Assembly: GCA_965204525.1 (NCBI GenBank)
Contig: OZ241994.1
Coordinates: 3,472,001 to 3,536,000 of the forward strand
Reading direction: 5' to 3'
Length of the DNA stretch: 64,000 nt
Source of the DNA: Bin5 sp965204525
GTDB taxonomy: Bacteria > Chloroflexota > Anaerolineae > Caldilineales > Caldilineaceae
The notes under the pieces are model-generated. The model saw only the letters and a list, made by a program, of their open reading frames with translations, searched no databases and was not told where the DNA came from. The translations under genes were made by a program, and so were the position numbers. Positions 52,401 to 62,208 of the stretch are shown in pieces (the first letter of the stretch is position 1; the number at the start of each line of letters is the position of its first letter).

Positions 52401-53678
52401 TTACCGCTGCATCGAATCCACCAAAGGCAAACTCGCATATACGTCGAGGGCGAGGAAATCGCGCGCCGGCGGCTCGATTGGCTGGTCGTGGGGCGTCGAA
52501 CGTGCGACCGCTTCCGCATCCTGCCGATGCTCGCGGCCCGTAGGAGAGGGTTGGCGGGCCGGACCATAAAACTGCCTGTAATAGGCCGCGGCGCCGATCA
52601 TGGCTGCATTGTCCGTACACAAAAAAAGAGGCGGACAGTGCAGCGGCAGACCGAGCTCTGCAAAATGCTGTTCAGCCGCCCGGCGCAGCAGCCCGTTCGC
52701 GCTGACCCCGCCGCAGATACAGACCTGCTTCACGCCAAACTCGGCGGCGGCGTCCGCGGTTTTGCCCACCAGCACATCCACCACCGCCATCTGAAAAGCG
52801 GCGGCAACATCGGCCGCGCTCTGCGGCTGGCGCGCCTCCGTTCCCTCCCGTCCGAGCTGCCGCATCAGATTGAGAACCGCGGTCTTCAGTCCGGAGAAGC
52901 TGAAATTGAAGCGGTGCTCGCCGTGGACGGGCAAAACGGTGGGCAGGGGAGACACCTTCGCGTCCGGTTGGCGTTCTGTCCGCCGGCCCGGCCGCATGAG
53001 CGGGCGGGGGAGATGGAAACGGCCGGCATCCCCGCTCTCCGCGGCCGCCTGAATCGCCGGGCCGCCCGGATAGCCCAACGCCAGCAGTCGCGCCACCTTG
53101 TCGAACGCCTCCCCGGCGGCATCGTCCAGGGTCGCGCCCAGGAGCCGGTAACGGCAGTGCCCTTCCATCAGCACAAGCTCCGTATGGCCGCCTGAGACGA
53201 TCAGAATCAGCGCCGGGAACTGATCAGATGCGCTGCCGCTTCGTTGTCGGAGCGCGATGTCGGGCGAACGATCCGGATGCAGCCAGTTGCTGTAGATATG
53301 CCCTTCCAGATGATTCACCGGAATCAGCGGCAGACCGCTGGCGAAGGCCAGTCCTTTCGCCAGATTGACGCCGACAAGAAGACTGCCGGCCAGGCCGGGT
53401 CCGTGGGTGACGGCGATGGCGTCCAGCTCGCGCACATGCGCGACCGGGGCATCCGCCAGCGCCTCCTCGACGACAGTCTGAATTGCGAGAACGTGCTGGC
53501 GGCTGGCGACCTCCGGGTAGACGCCGCCGAAACGCCGGTGGAGCTCGATCTGGCTGGCAACCCGGTTGCTGAGGATATGGCGGCCGTCCGCCACAACCGC
53601 GGCCGCGGTCTCATCGCAGCTGGTTTCGATCGCGAGGATACGGTATGCCGGCGAGCCGGCTGGGTCCGTCAAGCTCAT
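52401..53678 (-). CDS. tsaD: tRNA N6-adenosine threonylcarbamoyltransferase
   Basis: 425 residues, with a ~60-residue C-terminal extension beyond the usual ~340-360. ILAIETSCDETAAAVV, GPGLAGSLLVGVNLAKGLA, the iron-binding H-L-E-G-H in VNHLEGHIYS, and GGVSANGLLR are intact. It transfers the threonylcarbamoyl group to A37 of ANN-decoding tRNAs. Its start overlaps the stop of the upstream transferase gene by 4 bp. Confidence 0.95.
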   Translation of the reverse strand: MSLTDPAGSPAYRILAIETSCDETAAAVVADGRHILSNRVASQIELHRRFGGVYPEVASRQHVLAIQTVVEEALADAPVAHVRELDAIAVTHGPGLAGSLLVGVNLAKGLAFASGLPLIPVNHLEGHIYSNWLHPDRSPDIALRQRSGSASDQFPALILIVSGGHTELVLMEGHCRYRLLGATLDDAAGEAFDKVARLLALGYPGGPAIQAAAESGDAGRFHLPRPLMRPGRRTERQPDAKVSPLPTVLPVHGEHRFNFSFSGLKTAVLNLMRQLGREGTEARQPQSAADVAAAFQMAVVDVLVGKTADAAAEFGVKQVCICGGVSANGLLRRAAEQHFAELGLPLHCPPLFLCTDNAAMIGAAAYYRQFYGPARQPSPTGREHRQDAEAVARSTPHDQPIEPPARDFLALDVYASLPLVDSMQR

Positions 53679-54760
53679 CTGTCCTCGCTCAGGGTGGACG
53701 GGCGCGCTGCCCAGAGCAAGACGAGCAGGCCGATGATGGCCAGCCCAATCAGCGCCACCAGTTTGTAGAGGCGATCATCCAGCAACAGGGTCAGGCCGCC
53801 GAAAAGTGCGCAGAAGGCCCAATAGCCAACCACGATAGTGTGTTCGGCCAGGCCTTTGTCGCGCAGACGCAGGTGCAGGTGATCGCGCCCGCCCTGCCCC
53901 ACCGAGACGCCCCGCCGCAGACGGCTGTAGATCAGCCATACCACGTCCAGAATCGGCAGACCGAGAATCAGCAGGACGGTGGCAAGCCTGGCTCCGCCGA
54001 TAATCCCCAATGCGGCCAGGGCAAAACCGAGAAAATAGCTGCCGCTGCTGCCCATGAAGACCCGCGCCGGCGCAAAGTTGAAGACCAGAAATCCCAATCC
54101 GACGCCGAGCAGCGCCACAGGCAGCACCGCCACGCTCAGCTGGGGCGGCTGGGTGACGAAGATCATGTGAATGCTCAGAATGGCGCAGAAAATGACGGTG
54201 ACACCGGCCACCAGCCCGTTCAGCCCGTCAAGGAAATTGACGGTATTCATCATCCCCATGAACCAGAACAGCGTCAACGGGCCGACCACCCACCAGGGGA
54301 AGCCATCCGGACCGAAGAGAAAGCCGCTTGCAAACGGATTGTTGACGTGCTTGATAAAGATCAGGCCGGCGATGGCGATCAGGCCGGCGGCAATCTGAAT
54401 TGCGAACTGGGGGCGCCAGGAGAACTCATAGCGGTCATCGAGAAAGCCGGCGAGCGCGCAGAAGGCGCCGCCGATCACAAGTGCAATAAAGCGGCGGCTC
54501 TCCTTGGGGTCGTTCTGGGGCGGCAGCCAGGAAGCGTCAAGCAGGGGCAGCGCCCCGGCCATGAGCAGAAGAAGAGCGAGCACGATCAGGGTAAAGGCGG
54601 CGAAGATGGCCAGCCCGCCGGTGCGCGGCACAACCCCCGCGTGTTTGCGGCGCTCGCCAGGACGGTCCACCAAGCCGAGCCGGTGGCCGATCCGCACGGA
54701 AACCGGCGTAAAAATGAGGGTAAGAATCAGGGCGGCAAGCAGAATCGAGAGGTAGAACAC
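53675..54760 (-). CDS. Polyprenyl-phosphate sugar-1-phosphate transferase (WecA/TagO-like)
   Basis: 361 residues, about ten membrane helices. LVDRPGERRKHAGVVPRTGG, FLDDRYEF, NTVNFLDGLNGLVAGVT and DHLHLRLRDKGL are the conserved cytoplasmic loops of glycosyltransferase family 4. It moves GlcNAc-1-P or a related sugar onto undecaprenyl phosphate to begin surface polysaccharide synthesis. It overlaps tsaD by 4 bp (ATGA). Confidence 0.9.
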   Translation of the reverse strand: MFYLSILLAALILTLIFTPVSVRIGHRLGLVDRPGERRKHAGVVPRTGGLAIFAAFTLIVLALLLLMAGALPLLDASWLPPQNDPKESRRFIALVIGGAFCALAGFLDDRYEFSWRPQFAIQIAAGLIAIAGLIFIKHVNNPFASGFLFGPDGFPWWVVGPLTLFWFMGMMNTVNFLDGLNGLVAGVTVIFCAILSIHMIFVTQPPQLSVAVLPVALLGVGLGFLVFNFAPARVFMGSSGSYFLGFALAALGIIGGARLATVLLILGLPILDVVWLIYSRLRRGVSVGQGGRDHLHLRLRDKGLAEHTIVVGYWAFCALFGGLTLLLDDRLYKLVALIGLAIIGLLVLLWAARPSTLSEDR

Positions 54761-54802
54761 GGTCGTGACCGGATAAAGCCGGGAAGCGGGCGCTCCCAGG
54801 GC

Positions 54803-56146
54803 TCAAGGGCGCATCGAGCCAAGCGTGCGCGGGAAGGCGATCGCCTCCCGCAGATGCGTCAGGCCGCAGATCCAGGCGACGGTCCGCTCAAGGCCCAGAC
54901 CGAAACCGCTATGCACGACGCTGCCATACCGGCGCAGGTCGACATACCAGTCAAACGCGGCCATCGGCAGTTCATGCTCCTCGATGCCGGCAACCAGCTT
55001 GTCGACATCGGCCATACGCTCACTGCCGCCGGTGATCTCGCCATACCCTTCCGGCGCCAGCAGATCGACGCTTCGGCAGACCTCCGGCCGGTCCGGTTCC
55101 GGCTCCATGTAGAACGCCTTCACCTGTGTCGGATAGTGATGGACAAAGACCGGCTTGTCGAACTGGGCGGCAATATAGGTCTCGTGCGGGCTGCCGAAAT
55201 CATCGCCCCACCCGATATGGGGCACCCTGTCCCCGTACCCGGGCACCAGTTCGCCGGCCGCGGCGGCGCGGTTGACCATGTCCACGGCCTCGTCGTAATG
55301 GATGCGCGGAAAACTGGGCGTCACCCGTTCCAGGGCCGAGGTGTCCCGTTCCAGCAGCTTCAGCTCTTCGACATTTTCCTCCAGGCAGCGCTGGACGATG
55401 TGGCTGACGAACTGCTCCTCGATCTCCATCAGCCCGTTCAGGTCGCAGAAGGCGATCTCGGGCTCTACCATCCAGAACTCTTGCAGATGGCGGCGCGTCT
55501 TGCTCTTCTCGGCGCGAAAAGTCGGCCCGAAACAGTAGACTTTGCCAAAGGCCATAATCGTGGCTTCACTGTAGAGTTGACCGGTCTGGGCCAGATAGGC
55601 CGGTTCACCGTGGAAATCGATCTCGAAGAGGGTCGTGGTGCCTTCGGCCGCGTTGGGGGTGAGGATCGGCGTGTCCACGTTGAGGAAACCGTTGCTGTCC
55701 AGCCAGCTGCGGATGGCGCCAATGACCGTCGCCCGGACCCGCAATACCGCCCACTGCCGGCTGGAGCGAATCCAGAGATGGCGATTCTCCATGAGAAACT
55801 CCACGCCATGCTCTTTCGGCTGGATCGGGTACTCATCAGCGAGCTGCACCACTTCCAGGCCGGTCACGTCCAGCTCATAGCCGCCGGGAATGCCCGGCGC
55901 GCGCGTCTCCTCTTTGACAGTGCCGGTAACCCGCAGGCTGCTCTCCTGGGTGAGTGCGCGCGCGAGTTCAAACGCCTCCGCGCTGACATTTCCTTTGAAC
56001 ACAACCGCCTGGCAGATTCCCCCGCCATCGCGCACCTGCAGGAATTGGAGCCGGCCTTTGCCTGTCTTGGTATAGAGCCAGCCCTCCAGGGTGACTGCCT
56101 CGCCCACATGCGCGGACATCTGCCGAACTGTGATTACCTTGTCCAC
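54803..56146 (-). CDS. asnS: Asparaginyl-tRNA synthetase
   Basis: 447 residues, normal for bacterial AsnRS. N-terminal OB-fold (VTLEGWLYTKTGKGRLQFLQ), class II motif 2 (FRAEKSKTRRHLQEFWMVEP) and motif 3 (GFGLGLERTVAWICGL). It charges tRNAAsn directly, so GatB in this organism may mainly serve tRNAGln. Same strand as the genes on both sides. Confidence 0.95.
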   Translation of the reverse strand: MDKVITVRQMSAHVGEAVTLEGWLYTKTGKGRLQFLQVRDGGGICQAVVFKGNVSAEAFELARALTQESSLRVTGTVKEETRAPGIPGGYELDVTGLEVVQLADEYPIQPKEHGVEFLMENRHLWIRSSRQWAVLRVRATVIGAIRSWLDSNGFLNVDTPILTPNAAEGTTTLFEIDFHGEPAYLAQTGQLYSEATIMAFGKVYCFGPTFRAEKSKTRRHLQEFWMVEPEIAFCDLNGLMEIEEQFVSHIVQRCLEENVEELKLLERDTSALERVTPSFPRIHYDEAVDMVNRAAAAGELVPGYGDRVPHIGWGDDFGSPHETYIAAQFDKPVFVHHYPTQVKAFYMEPEPDRPEVCRSVDLLAPEGYGEITGGSERMADVDKLVAGIEEHELPMAAFDWYVDLRRYGSVVHSGFGLGLERTVAWICGLTHLREAIAFPRTLGSMRP

Positions 56147-56179
56147 AAATCGGTCCTCTGCAGTGATGGGAAGGCGGCC

Positions 56180-56704
56180 CTATTCACGAGGGGAAAGGTC
56201 GTCATTTGCGGTGCTCTCATCTCCATTGTCCTCAGTTGTCGAGTCGGTGGGCAGGCCAAACCACGCATCCAACTGCTGCCCGATACTTTCCAGAAGATAC
56301 TCCATGCCGACCGGCTGGCTGGCAACGGTGGCGCCGGAAAGGTTCAGCGAGTGATCGGCCTGGAACTCCCCGCCGCCCCCCTCCCTGTATGTGGGCCGGA
56401 TAACATGGGTGTAGATATACACCTCGCCTTGCGGCTGACTCTCCTCCTCGGCAGGCTGCGCCTGACCTGCTCTCGCACGCGCCGCGCTGCCGCGCCGCCG
56501 GGAAGAGCGGCGCCGGTTCTCGTTGCGGCGACGATTCTGGCCTTTAGGACGAGTTCGCTGCTCTGGCCGGGTGTCATCCCTGTCCGTCCTCTGCTCGGCA
56601 GCCAGAGAAGCATCCTGGCCGCCCTTCCGCCGGCGGCGGCGAAAGTAGCGTCGCTTTCTGGACCTTCCTCTGTCCTGCTTATCGGGTGGTTCGGTCGCTG
56701 CCAT
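56180..56704 (-). CDS. Arg-rich basic protein, unknown
   Basis: 174 residues. The first ~85 are strongly basic and low complexity (RSRKRRYFRRRRRKGG, NRRRNENRRRSSRRRG), likely disordered and nucleic-acid binding. The rest is neutral to acidic with a short beta region (GEVYIYTHVIRPTYREGG). It begins just upstream of asnS on the same strand (33 bp). No family recognised; an RNA- or ribosome-associated role would fit the composition but is not shown. Confidence 0.6.
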   Translation of the reverse strand: MAATEPPDKQDRGRSRKRRYFRRRRRKGGQDASLAAEQRTDRDDTRPEQRTRPKGQNRRRNENRRRSSRRRGSAARARAGQAQPAEEESQPQGEVYIYTHVIRPTYREGGGGEFQADHSLNLSGATVASQPVGMEYLLESIGQQLDAWFGLPTDSTTEDNGDESTANDDLSPRE

Positions 56705-56736
56705 GGAAAACGATTTCCTTTCGCAAAAGCCTGTGG

Positions 56737-57498
56737 TTATTCGCCGCCGGCCACTGTACTCTGCGCAATCAGTTCACCGCCGGGGTTGCGCAGAACAACG
56801 GTCGAGCCGCTCTCCCAGGCCGCTGCATCCCGGCCCCAATAACGATTGATGCTGTTTTCCTCTCCGGAACCCGTGTTCAGACGGATCCCGCTGCCGGGCA
56901 ACAGAAGAATGTCGCCGAAAGTATAGATCGGCCCCCCGTCGCGGCTGAGGGTCCACCCTTGCAGGTCGACGGCGCCATCGCTATCGTTCACCACCCGCAC
57001 CGACTCCGCGGCCAGTTCGCCGGCATTCTCGATGCGCAGTTGCAGACCCCGCTCCGGCAGACCGACCGCGCTGCCCCCTGGCGCGCCGCCCTGCTGTTGA
57101 GAGACGGGAATGCGCAGATGCTGGCCAACGTAGACCAGATTCGGATCGGCCAGATCATTGATCTCCATCAGCCTGTTCGGAGAGACGCCGAAACGCGCCG
57201 CGATGGCCGACAAACTGTCCCCTGACTTGACGGTATAGATCTCCGTCTCGCCCGGATCAGGCGCTGCCGCGACTGCTGTAGGGGTTGCGGCCGGAGAGGC
57301 GCCGCCCTCCGGGGCCGTCTGTGCATCCCCTGAGGTTGGCGTTGCCATCAGAACGACCGCTGGCGCCGGTGTCGCAGGCACGATCAACTCCTCCGGCCTG
57401 GGCCGCCGCTGCTCCGCTATCCACACGACGGTCACGGCAATCGTCAAACTGACAAAGGCGTTGACGAGAATGAAGAAGACGAGAAGGCGGCGATTCAT
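56737..57498 (-). CDS. LysM and lamin-tail domain protein, membrane anchored
   Basis: 254 residues from ATG 57498, chosen because it precedes the membrane segment (LLVFFILVNAFVSLTIAVTV). A Pro/Ala/Thr-rich linker leads to a LysM domain (YTVKSGDSLSAIAARFGVSP ... VGQHLRIP, ~110-155) and a C-terminal lamin-tail/LTD beta domain (AAESVRVVNDSDGAVDLQGW). Probably faces the cell wall and binds peptidoglycan. Confidence 0.85.
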   Translation of the reverse strand: MNRRLLVFFILVNAFVSLTIAVTVVWIAEQRRPRPEELIVPATPAPAVVLMATPTSGDAQTAPEGGASPAATPTAVAAAPDPGETEIYTVKSGDSLSAIAARFGVSPNRLMEINDLADPNLVYVGQHLRIPVSQQQGGAPGGSAVGLPERGLQLRIENAGELAAESVRVVNDSDGAVDLQGWTLSRDGGPIYTFGDILLLPGSGIRLNTGSGEENSINRYWGRDAAAWESGSTVVLRNPGGELIAQSTVAGGE

Positions 57499-57542
57499 TG
57501 AACTGCAGCGGCCTGTGGCGCAGGAAAAAGATGGCCAGTGGA

Positions 57543-57605
57543 TACCACTAGCCACTGACCACGGACACATTGTAACACAGAAGGTTGCAAGCTTTTAGTT
57601 CTGTC
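57543..57605. repeat. Heptamer-phased intergenic sequence
   Basis: 57543-57563 reads TACCACTA-GCCACTGA-CCACGGA with CCAC every 7 bases, and 57588-57605 in complement reads AGAACTA-AAAGCTT. Short and degenerate, but in the same register and words as the other tracts. Confidence 0.5.
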
Positions 57606-60600
57606 ATCTTCCACAGGCATCACACTCTGAAACTTGAAAGTATACAAGAAGGTGAGAGTCCTCGCCATTTTCTGTCAGAATCCTGGGCGTCCCCTCCAAG
57701 GTGACGTCATAGAGGCCCCCTATCAGGCGCAGCGGGCCTGCTGGCAAGGGCGAAGGGATGGGCATGGCGACGCTGGTCGAAAGTTGCGAACTCTTCATGC
57801 GGAATTCGGGGTCCCACTGGGCGACCAGATTTCCCTTATCGTCGAGCAGGTGCAGGAAGAGCTTTTCGCCGCCGGTCAGGGCTGCCGGATCTCCGCTCCA
57901 CTCCATATGGACGACCAGCCTGCCGCCGGCCGGAGGGAGATCCGGGCTGATCTGGGCGCGTTCCAAGGTCAAGCCGTTGGTGAATTCGACGTCGAAAAGC
58001 CGCCACGCCTGGGGATGGGGCCGCGAGTACAGCTCGACGAGCCAAGGCCCAACCGTTTCCTGGCCTGCCAGCTGATAGGAGTTGGAAAGCGCCTCACGCG
58101 CCATGTTCGGCGCTTCCTGATCCTGGTCTGAACTGACCGGCAGTATGATCCTTTGCACGCCCTCTTCGCGCAGCACATTCACGGCCTCCACCGCGCCTTC
58201 AATATCGTGATCATGACGCGGCAGGATCGAATCCTCGACTTCGCCCGCGTAGTAATAGATGAAAAACGTGGGGTCAGGGAAACTCTGGATGAAATGTACC
58301 TCTGCCGGATTCAACCCGGCGCTCCAGCGCTCAAGCGTTGCAGAGAGTTCCCGCAGTCCTCTGGACCGGGTGAACTCCGGCCCAAAGTGGGAGTTCCGCA
58401 GCGTGAACAGATTGCCCGCGACGATAACCAGGATGAGGGAGACTGCGCCAACGCTGCCGACGCGAAGACTGCTCAGGAAGGATGGCCCGTCTGCGTCGGT
58501 ATCGTCAGTCCAGATTCTCCATCTCCAACCCAGCCAACTCTCTATCCACCCGCCGATGTTCGCCACGCCGATGGACAGCAACAGCAGGAAAGGAGGCAGA
58601 GCCACGGCATAGAAGCTCCCGTACAAGTGCCATTTTTGGTAGAGGGGGGTCCAGTATGCAAACGGTGTAACGAGCAGGTATAGGAGGAGGAGGACGGTCG
58701 GGTTTCGATCCGGGAACCGGGAAACTGCTTCCTGGGTCTCTGAAGCTTCCTCACTTTCGATTTCAGTGCCGTCTTGGGCGCCCTTCGCAGCTTCTGACCT
58801 TTCCCGCCTGTCTCCGAGCAATGCTCCGATGAAGGCAGCTGCGATGATGGCGGTGGCAAACAGACCGGCATTGAGAAGCCAGATTCTGTCCGGCGCTTGA
58901 GACCCGATCGGATAGCCGGCGAACCTCCACCATAAGTTCGTAACCAGAGAGGATGCAGTAAAATTTCCGCCGAATTCGAATGTCGCGGGCCAAGCGCTTA
59001 CCAGCCACGGAACGCACAGGGCGAGAATCGCGAACTGCGCCGAGGTCCAGCGCCACAGAACTGATTTGACCGGGGGTAACGTGTCGGAGCTCCCGCCGCT
59101 GCGTCTGTCACGCGCCAGCAGATACAGCACGTACATGTTCTGTGCCAGAAGTGCAAGCACTGCGAAAACCTGGGTATAGACGGCAGCGGCTCCAGCAAGT
59201 ACATATGCTACATAGAGGGTCTTGCTCCTGCTACCGTTTATCAACCTCAAGGTCATTACAGTGCTGGCAATGGCAAGAGTCAGACTGAGAGGATAGAGAA
59301 GAACATCCTGGCTGCCGCTGACGGCATATGTACTTAGAGCCATCAAGAGGGGTACCGTCAGAGAAGGGAAGGCGGGCAGGCGCAGTTCCTGCGCAAGACG
59401 GTAGACGAGGGGAATCGCCAGGGTGCCGAAGAGGGCCGATACCGAGCGAAGAGCAAACTCGCTGGTCCCGGCGAAGCCGTGCCATAGGTGCTGCAACCAG
59501 AAGCTGACGAGAAAGAGCGGCTCTCCCACGTCATTGAACAGTTGAACCTGTTCAGAGAATGACTGCTGGCTGAACCAGTAGGAAAATGCCTCCCGCGCGT
59601 CCAGCTCCTGAAAGCCCAGCCGGTAGAACCGAAGCGCGAAGCCGATGAGAGTGGCGAACAGTACTGCGGTGCGTTGAATCTGCCGGTCTGAAAACAGCCC
59701 CTGGCTCGATGGGCGGAATCCTCCGTGCCCAGTCCGGTCTTTCTCATGGTTCTCCCGTGTGGCAGGCGTTGAAAACGTCCCCGGCCACAGCGCGTCCCCG
59801 AAAAACTGTAGTCGAAGCAAAGCCTTTCGGAACGCCGCCATCAACTGCTTGCGCAGTGCGATCAGGAGCGCAAGCCAGCCGACAGCGCTGACCGCGAGGC
59901 CCCAGCGCACGCTTGCCGGACGGTAGGCCAGTTCCAGTGTGCCGCTACCGGCGGGAACAGGGATGCCCAGGAAGGCCTGGTGGGCGCGCGCGACCGGCAG
60001 ACGGGTGGGCTTTGACGGCTGTTCCTCTCCTGTCCACTCCGCCAGCCAGCCAGGCATATGGTTCTCGCTGATAAAGAGTAGCCCGGGCTGATCGCTTTCG
60101 ATACCAACGACAAAGTGGGCGGCTCCTTTCTGTTCTACCGCTATCGAAGCCGCGCCGGCGTCTCCGAAAGTCATGCGATCGTCTTCCCAGGCGTTTCCCA
60201 GCGCGTCGGCATCGGAGTCGGCAATCAGAACTTCCTTCCTCGGGTCAAAGTTTGGATCGGACAACAGTACACGTGCGGTCTTGTCGTCTACGCTCAGGGC
60301 TCTCTGTGCCCACCACAAGCGGGGCGAGACGGTTTTCAATCTGTGCAAGCGGGTCGCCTCGTTTTGGCGGGGGAACTCCTCCACAAGTTGGCTGGCGACC
60401 GGTAATTCCTCTCTCCAGGTAATTACTGTACCGACACCGGTAAGATTCCACATCCTGTCCAGAGGAAATTCCAGAAAGAGCTCGTTGTAGGCGGACAGCC
60501 GCAGGACGCTGGCAGCCCAAACATCCTCCCACCCGGCGACCATTCCGCTGTCTTCAGGCAGGCGACGCTCGTTGAATACCCGCGGTGGAAGGGAGTCCGT

Positions 60601-62208
60601 TTCGTCCGCAAGAGTTTGTGCCTCCTGCATTGTAGATGCGATTTCATGTTGCGTCAGCGCGGCGCGGATTTTACCTCCAGCGGCAAGATTCGTAGTGAAG
60701 TTGGTAACAAAGAGGTCGACGATTACTACAAAAAGAAGCAGGATTAGGTGCCTATGCGAATGTCGCCGGGCGCTGCACAGCGCCGCGAAAACCGAAGCGA
60801 GGAGAAAAGACTTGCTTGCCTGAAAAAGGAATCTCGTCCCCGATACTTCAAGTCGACCCGGAAGCTGCCAGGCGAAAAACACCACGATTATGCCGAGGGC
60901 GATAACGACCAGGAATCCCCAGGAAAATCCCTTCCTCCAGCGGGCAGTCAGAGAAGGCAAGATGACCAGACCGTAACCGCTTAGGACACTGAGAGAGAAT
61001 GCTACCAGATAGGCGACTCGCTCCTGGCCCCGGAAGAGAGACCAGCCCGGCGCAAATCGATAAAGAAGAGGATAAAGCGGGAGTTGATCACCGAAGGAGA
61101 CCAGGGCGGCGAGGCCGCCCGTAATGACGAAAAAAATTGCAGCAGAGCGGGCAAAAGGACAGGCGGCTGCAAGTTGGAACCTGTTCGACAGCAGCGCTCC
61201 AACGACCAGCAGAGCTAGACCCAACCCAGCGATGCCAACGTACAGTGGTGAGAAGTAGGTCAGAACGCCGGGCAGAAAAATCTGCCAAATATCCTGGAAG
61301 GGAAAACCACTGCTCAATTCGTGAAAAGGACGGGCAGAACGTACAGACAGCCTGGTGAATTCCAAAGCGGGCCACAGTTGTACCAGTGTCAGGCAAATCA
61401 GAAACGCGGCGTAGACAATCATTTTGCCCACGTGTTTCAGCAGTTGCCTGTAAGCCAAAGCTTTCACTGCGGTCCCGAGTTGGTTGCCGCACTCTACCAG
61501 GGGACACGGGCGCAACTGGAAGAGTGCCAGCAGCATCATCCACCCGGCCACTGTATAGGTCAGAAAGAGAAATGTTTGGGGATGGTTCGCAAAAAAGGCC
61601 ACAGCGTGAACTGCGCAGGCCATTAGCCAGCGGTTCCAGTGGGTGATGCCAGAGCGGTCGGGCAGTAGCAGCCAAAGAATGAGCGGCAACCAGACGGCAA
61701 CACGCAGGATACCGAGCTGCAGAGGCGGGTAGCCGGTCAGGTAGCCGGAAAAGCCAAAGACAAGCCCGGCGGCGAACCCTGCAATACGCCTGCCCGTCAG
61801 GCGCTGCACCAACAATGCTGTGAAGCCGCATGCCAGTACGATATGGATGAAAGCTTCCACCTGCAGCCAGTAGAGCCTTCCGACAATGGAAGGATTGAAC
61901 CATGTGAAGAGCAGGAGAATGTTACTGACAGGATAAAAAACGGCCGATTCGGTATCGGCAAGGAAGGGATGGCCGGAGTTTACGTGGGGATTCCAGACGG
62001 GCAACTGGCCAGCCAGCAGAGCTTTCTGCTGAAAAAAACTATAGGGCAGGTAGTGGCGGGTAAAGTCGCCAGCAGTAAATGCAAACAGTCCAAGGAGGTA
62101 CGGCGCGAAGAAAAGCGCAGCCAGCGCTCCGAAAGCGAGAGCAACAGGGAAGCTTGGCCTGGCAGGCGGGATTCCAGCGTTCCTTTTTCTCTGCTGGTGG
62201 CTCATCCG
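57604..62208 (-). CDS. Giant fused membrane protein: YfhO-like half plus ArnT-like half
   Basis: About 1534 residues from ATG 62208 (MSHQQRKRNAG). The frame is open to 62538, but that part would overlap the divergent gene and has no membrane-protein character. First half: ~12 membrane helices with GQLPVWNPHVNSGHPFLADT, the YfhO/DUF signature, then a soluble domain. Second half, from about 59700 leftwards: a GT-C protein (SEFALRSVSALFGTLAIPLV) and C-terminal beta domain ending C-D-A-C-G-R, paralogous to the whole protein at 20334. The two halves are usually separate genes in other genomes as far as I know. Likely surface glycan synthesis. Confidence 0.75.
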   Translation of the reverse strand, partial: RMSHQQRKRNAGIPPARPSFPVALAFGALAALFFAPYLLGLFAFTAGDFTRHYLPYSFFQQKALLAGQLPVWNPHVNSGHPFLADTESAVFYPVSNILLLFTWFNPSIVGRLYWLQVEAFIHIVLACGFTALLVQRLTGRRIAGFAAGLVFGFSGYLTGYPPLQLGILRVAVWLPLILWLLLPDRSGITHWNRWLMACAVHAVAFFANHPQTFLFLTYTVAGWMMLLALFQLRPCPLVECGNQLGTAVKALAYRQLLKHVGKMIVYAAFLICLTLVQLWPALEFTRLSVRSARPFHELSSGFPFQDIWQIFLPGVLTYFSPLYVGIAGLGLALLVVGALLSNRFQLAAACPFARSAAIFFVITGGLAALVSFGDQLPLYPLLYRFAPGWSLFRGQERVAYLVAFSLSVLSGYGLVILPSLTARWRKGFSWGFLVVIALGIIVVFFAWQLPGRLEVSGTRFLFQASKSFLLASVFAALCSARRHSHRHLILLLFVVIVDLFVTNFTTNLAAGGKIRAALTQHEIASTMQEAQTLADETDSLPPRVFNERRLPEDSGMVAGWEDVWAASVLRLSAYNELFLEFPLDRMWNLTGVGTVITWREELPVASQLVEEFPRQNEATRLHRLKTVSPRLWWAQRALSVDDKTARVLLSDPNFDPRKEVLIADSDADALGNAWEDDRMTFGDAGAASIAVEQKGAAHFVVGIESDQPGLLFISENHMPGWLAEWTGEEQPSKPTRLPVARAHQAFLGIPVPAGSGTLELAYRPASVRWGLAVSAVGWLALLIALRKQLMAAFRKALLRLQFFGDALWPGTFSTPATRENHEKDRTGHGGFRPSSQGLFSDRQIQRTAVLFATLIGFALRFYRLGFQELDAREAFSYWFSQQSFSEQVQLFNDVGEPLFLVSFWLQHLWHGFAGTSEFALRSVSALFGTLAIPLVYRLAQELRLPAFPSLTVPLLMALSTYAVSGSQDVLLYPLSLTLAIASTVMTLRLINGSRSKTLYVAYVLAGAAAVYTQVFAVLALLAQNMYVLYLLARDRRSGGSSDTLPPVKSVLWRWTSAQFAILALCVPWLVSAWPATFEFGGNFTASSLVTNLWWRFAGYPIGSQAPDRIWLLNAGLFATAIIAAAFIGALLGDRRERSEAAKGAQDGTEIESEEASETQEAVSRFPDRNPTVLLLLYLLVTPFAYWTPLYQKWHLYGSFYAVALPPFLLLLSIGVANIGGWIESWLGWRWRIWTDDTDADGPSFLSSLRVGSVGAVSLILVIVAGNLFTLRNSHFGPEFTRSRGLRELSATLERWSAGLNPAEVHFIQSFPDPTFFIYYYAGEVEDSILPRHDHDIEGAVEAVNVLREEGVQRIILPVSSDQDQEAPNMAREALSNSYQLAGQETVGPWLVELYSRPHPQAWRLFDVEFTNGLTLERAQISPDLPPAGGRLVVHMEWSGDPAALTGGEKLFLHLLDDKGNLVAQWDPEFRMKSSQLSTSVAMPIPSPLPAGPLRLIGGLYDVTLEGTPRILTENGEDSHLLVYFQVSECDACGR

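Noticed and set aside
53645..56842. 1065-codon plus-strand ORF
   Set aside because: It is antisense to tsaD, the WecA-like gene and asnS, all of which have clear family motifs. Its composition (Q, R, A, H-rich) is what the complement of GC-rich genes produces.
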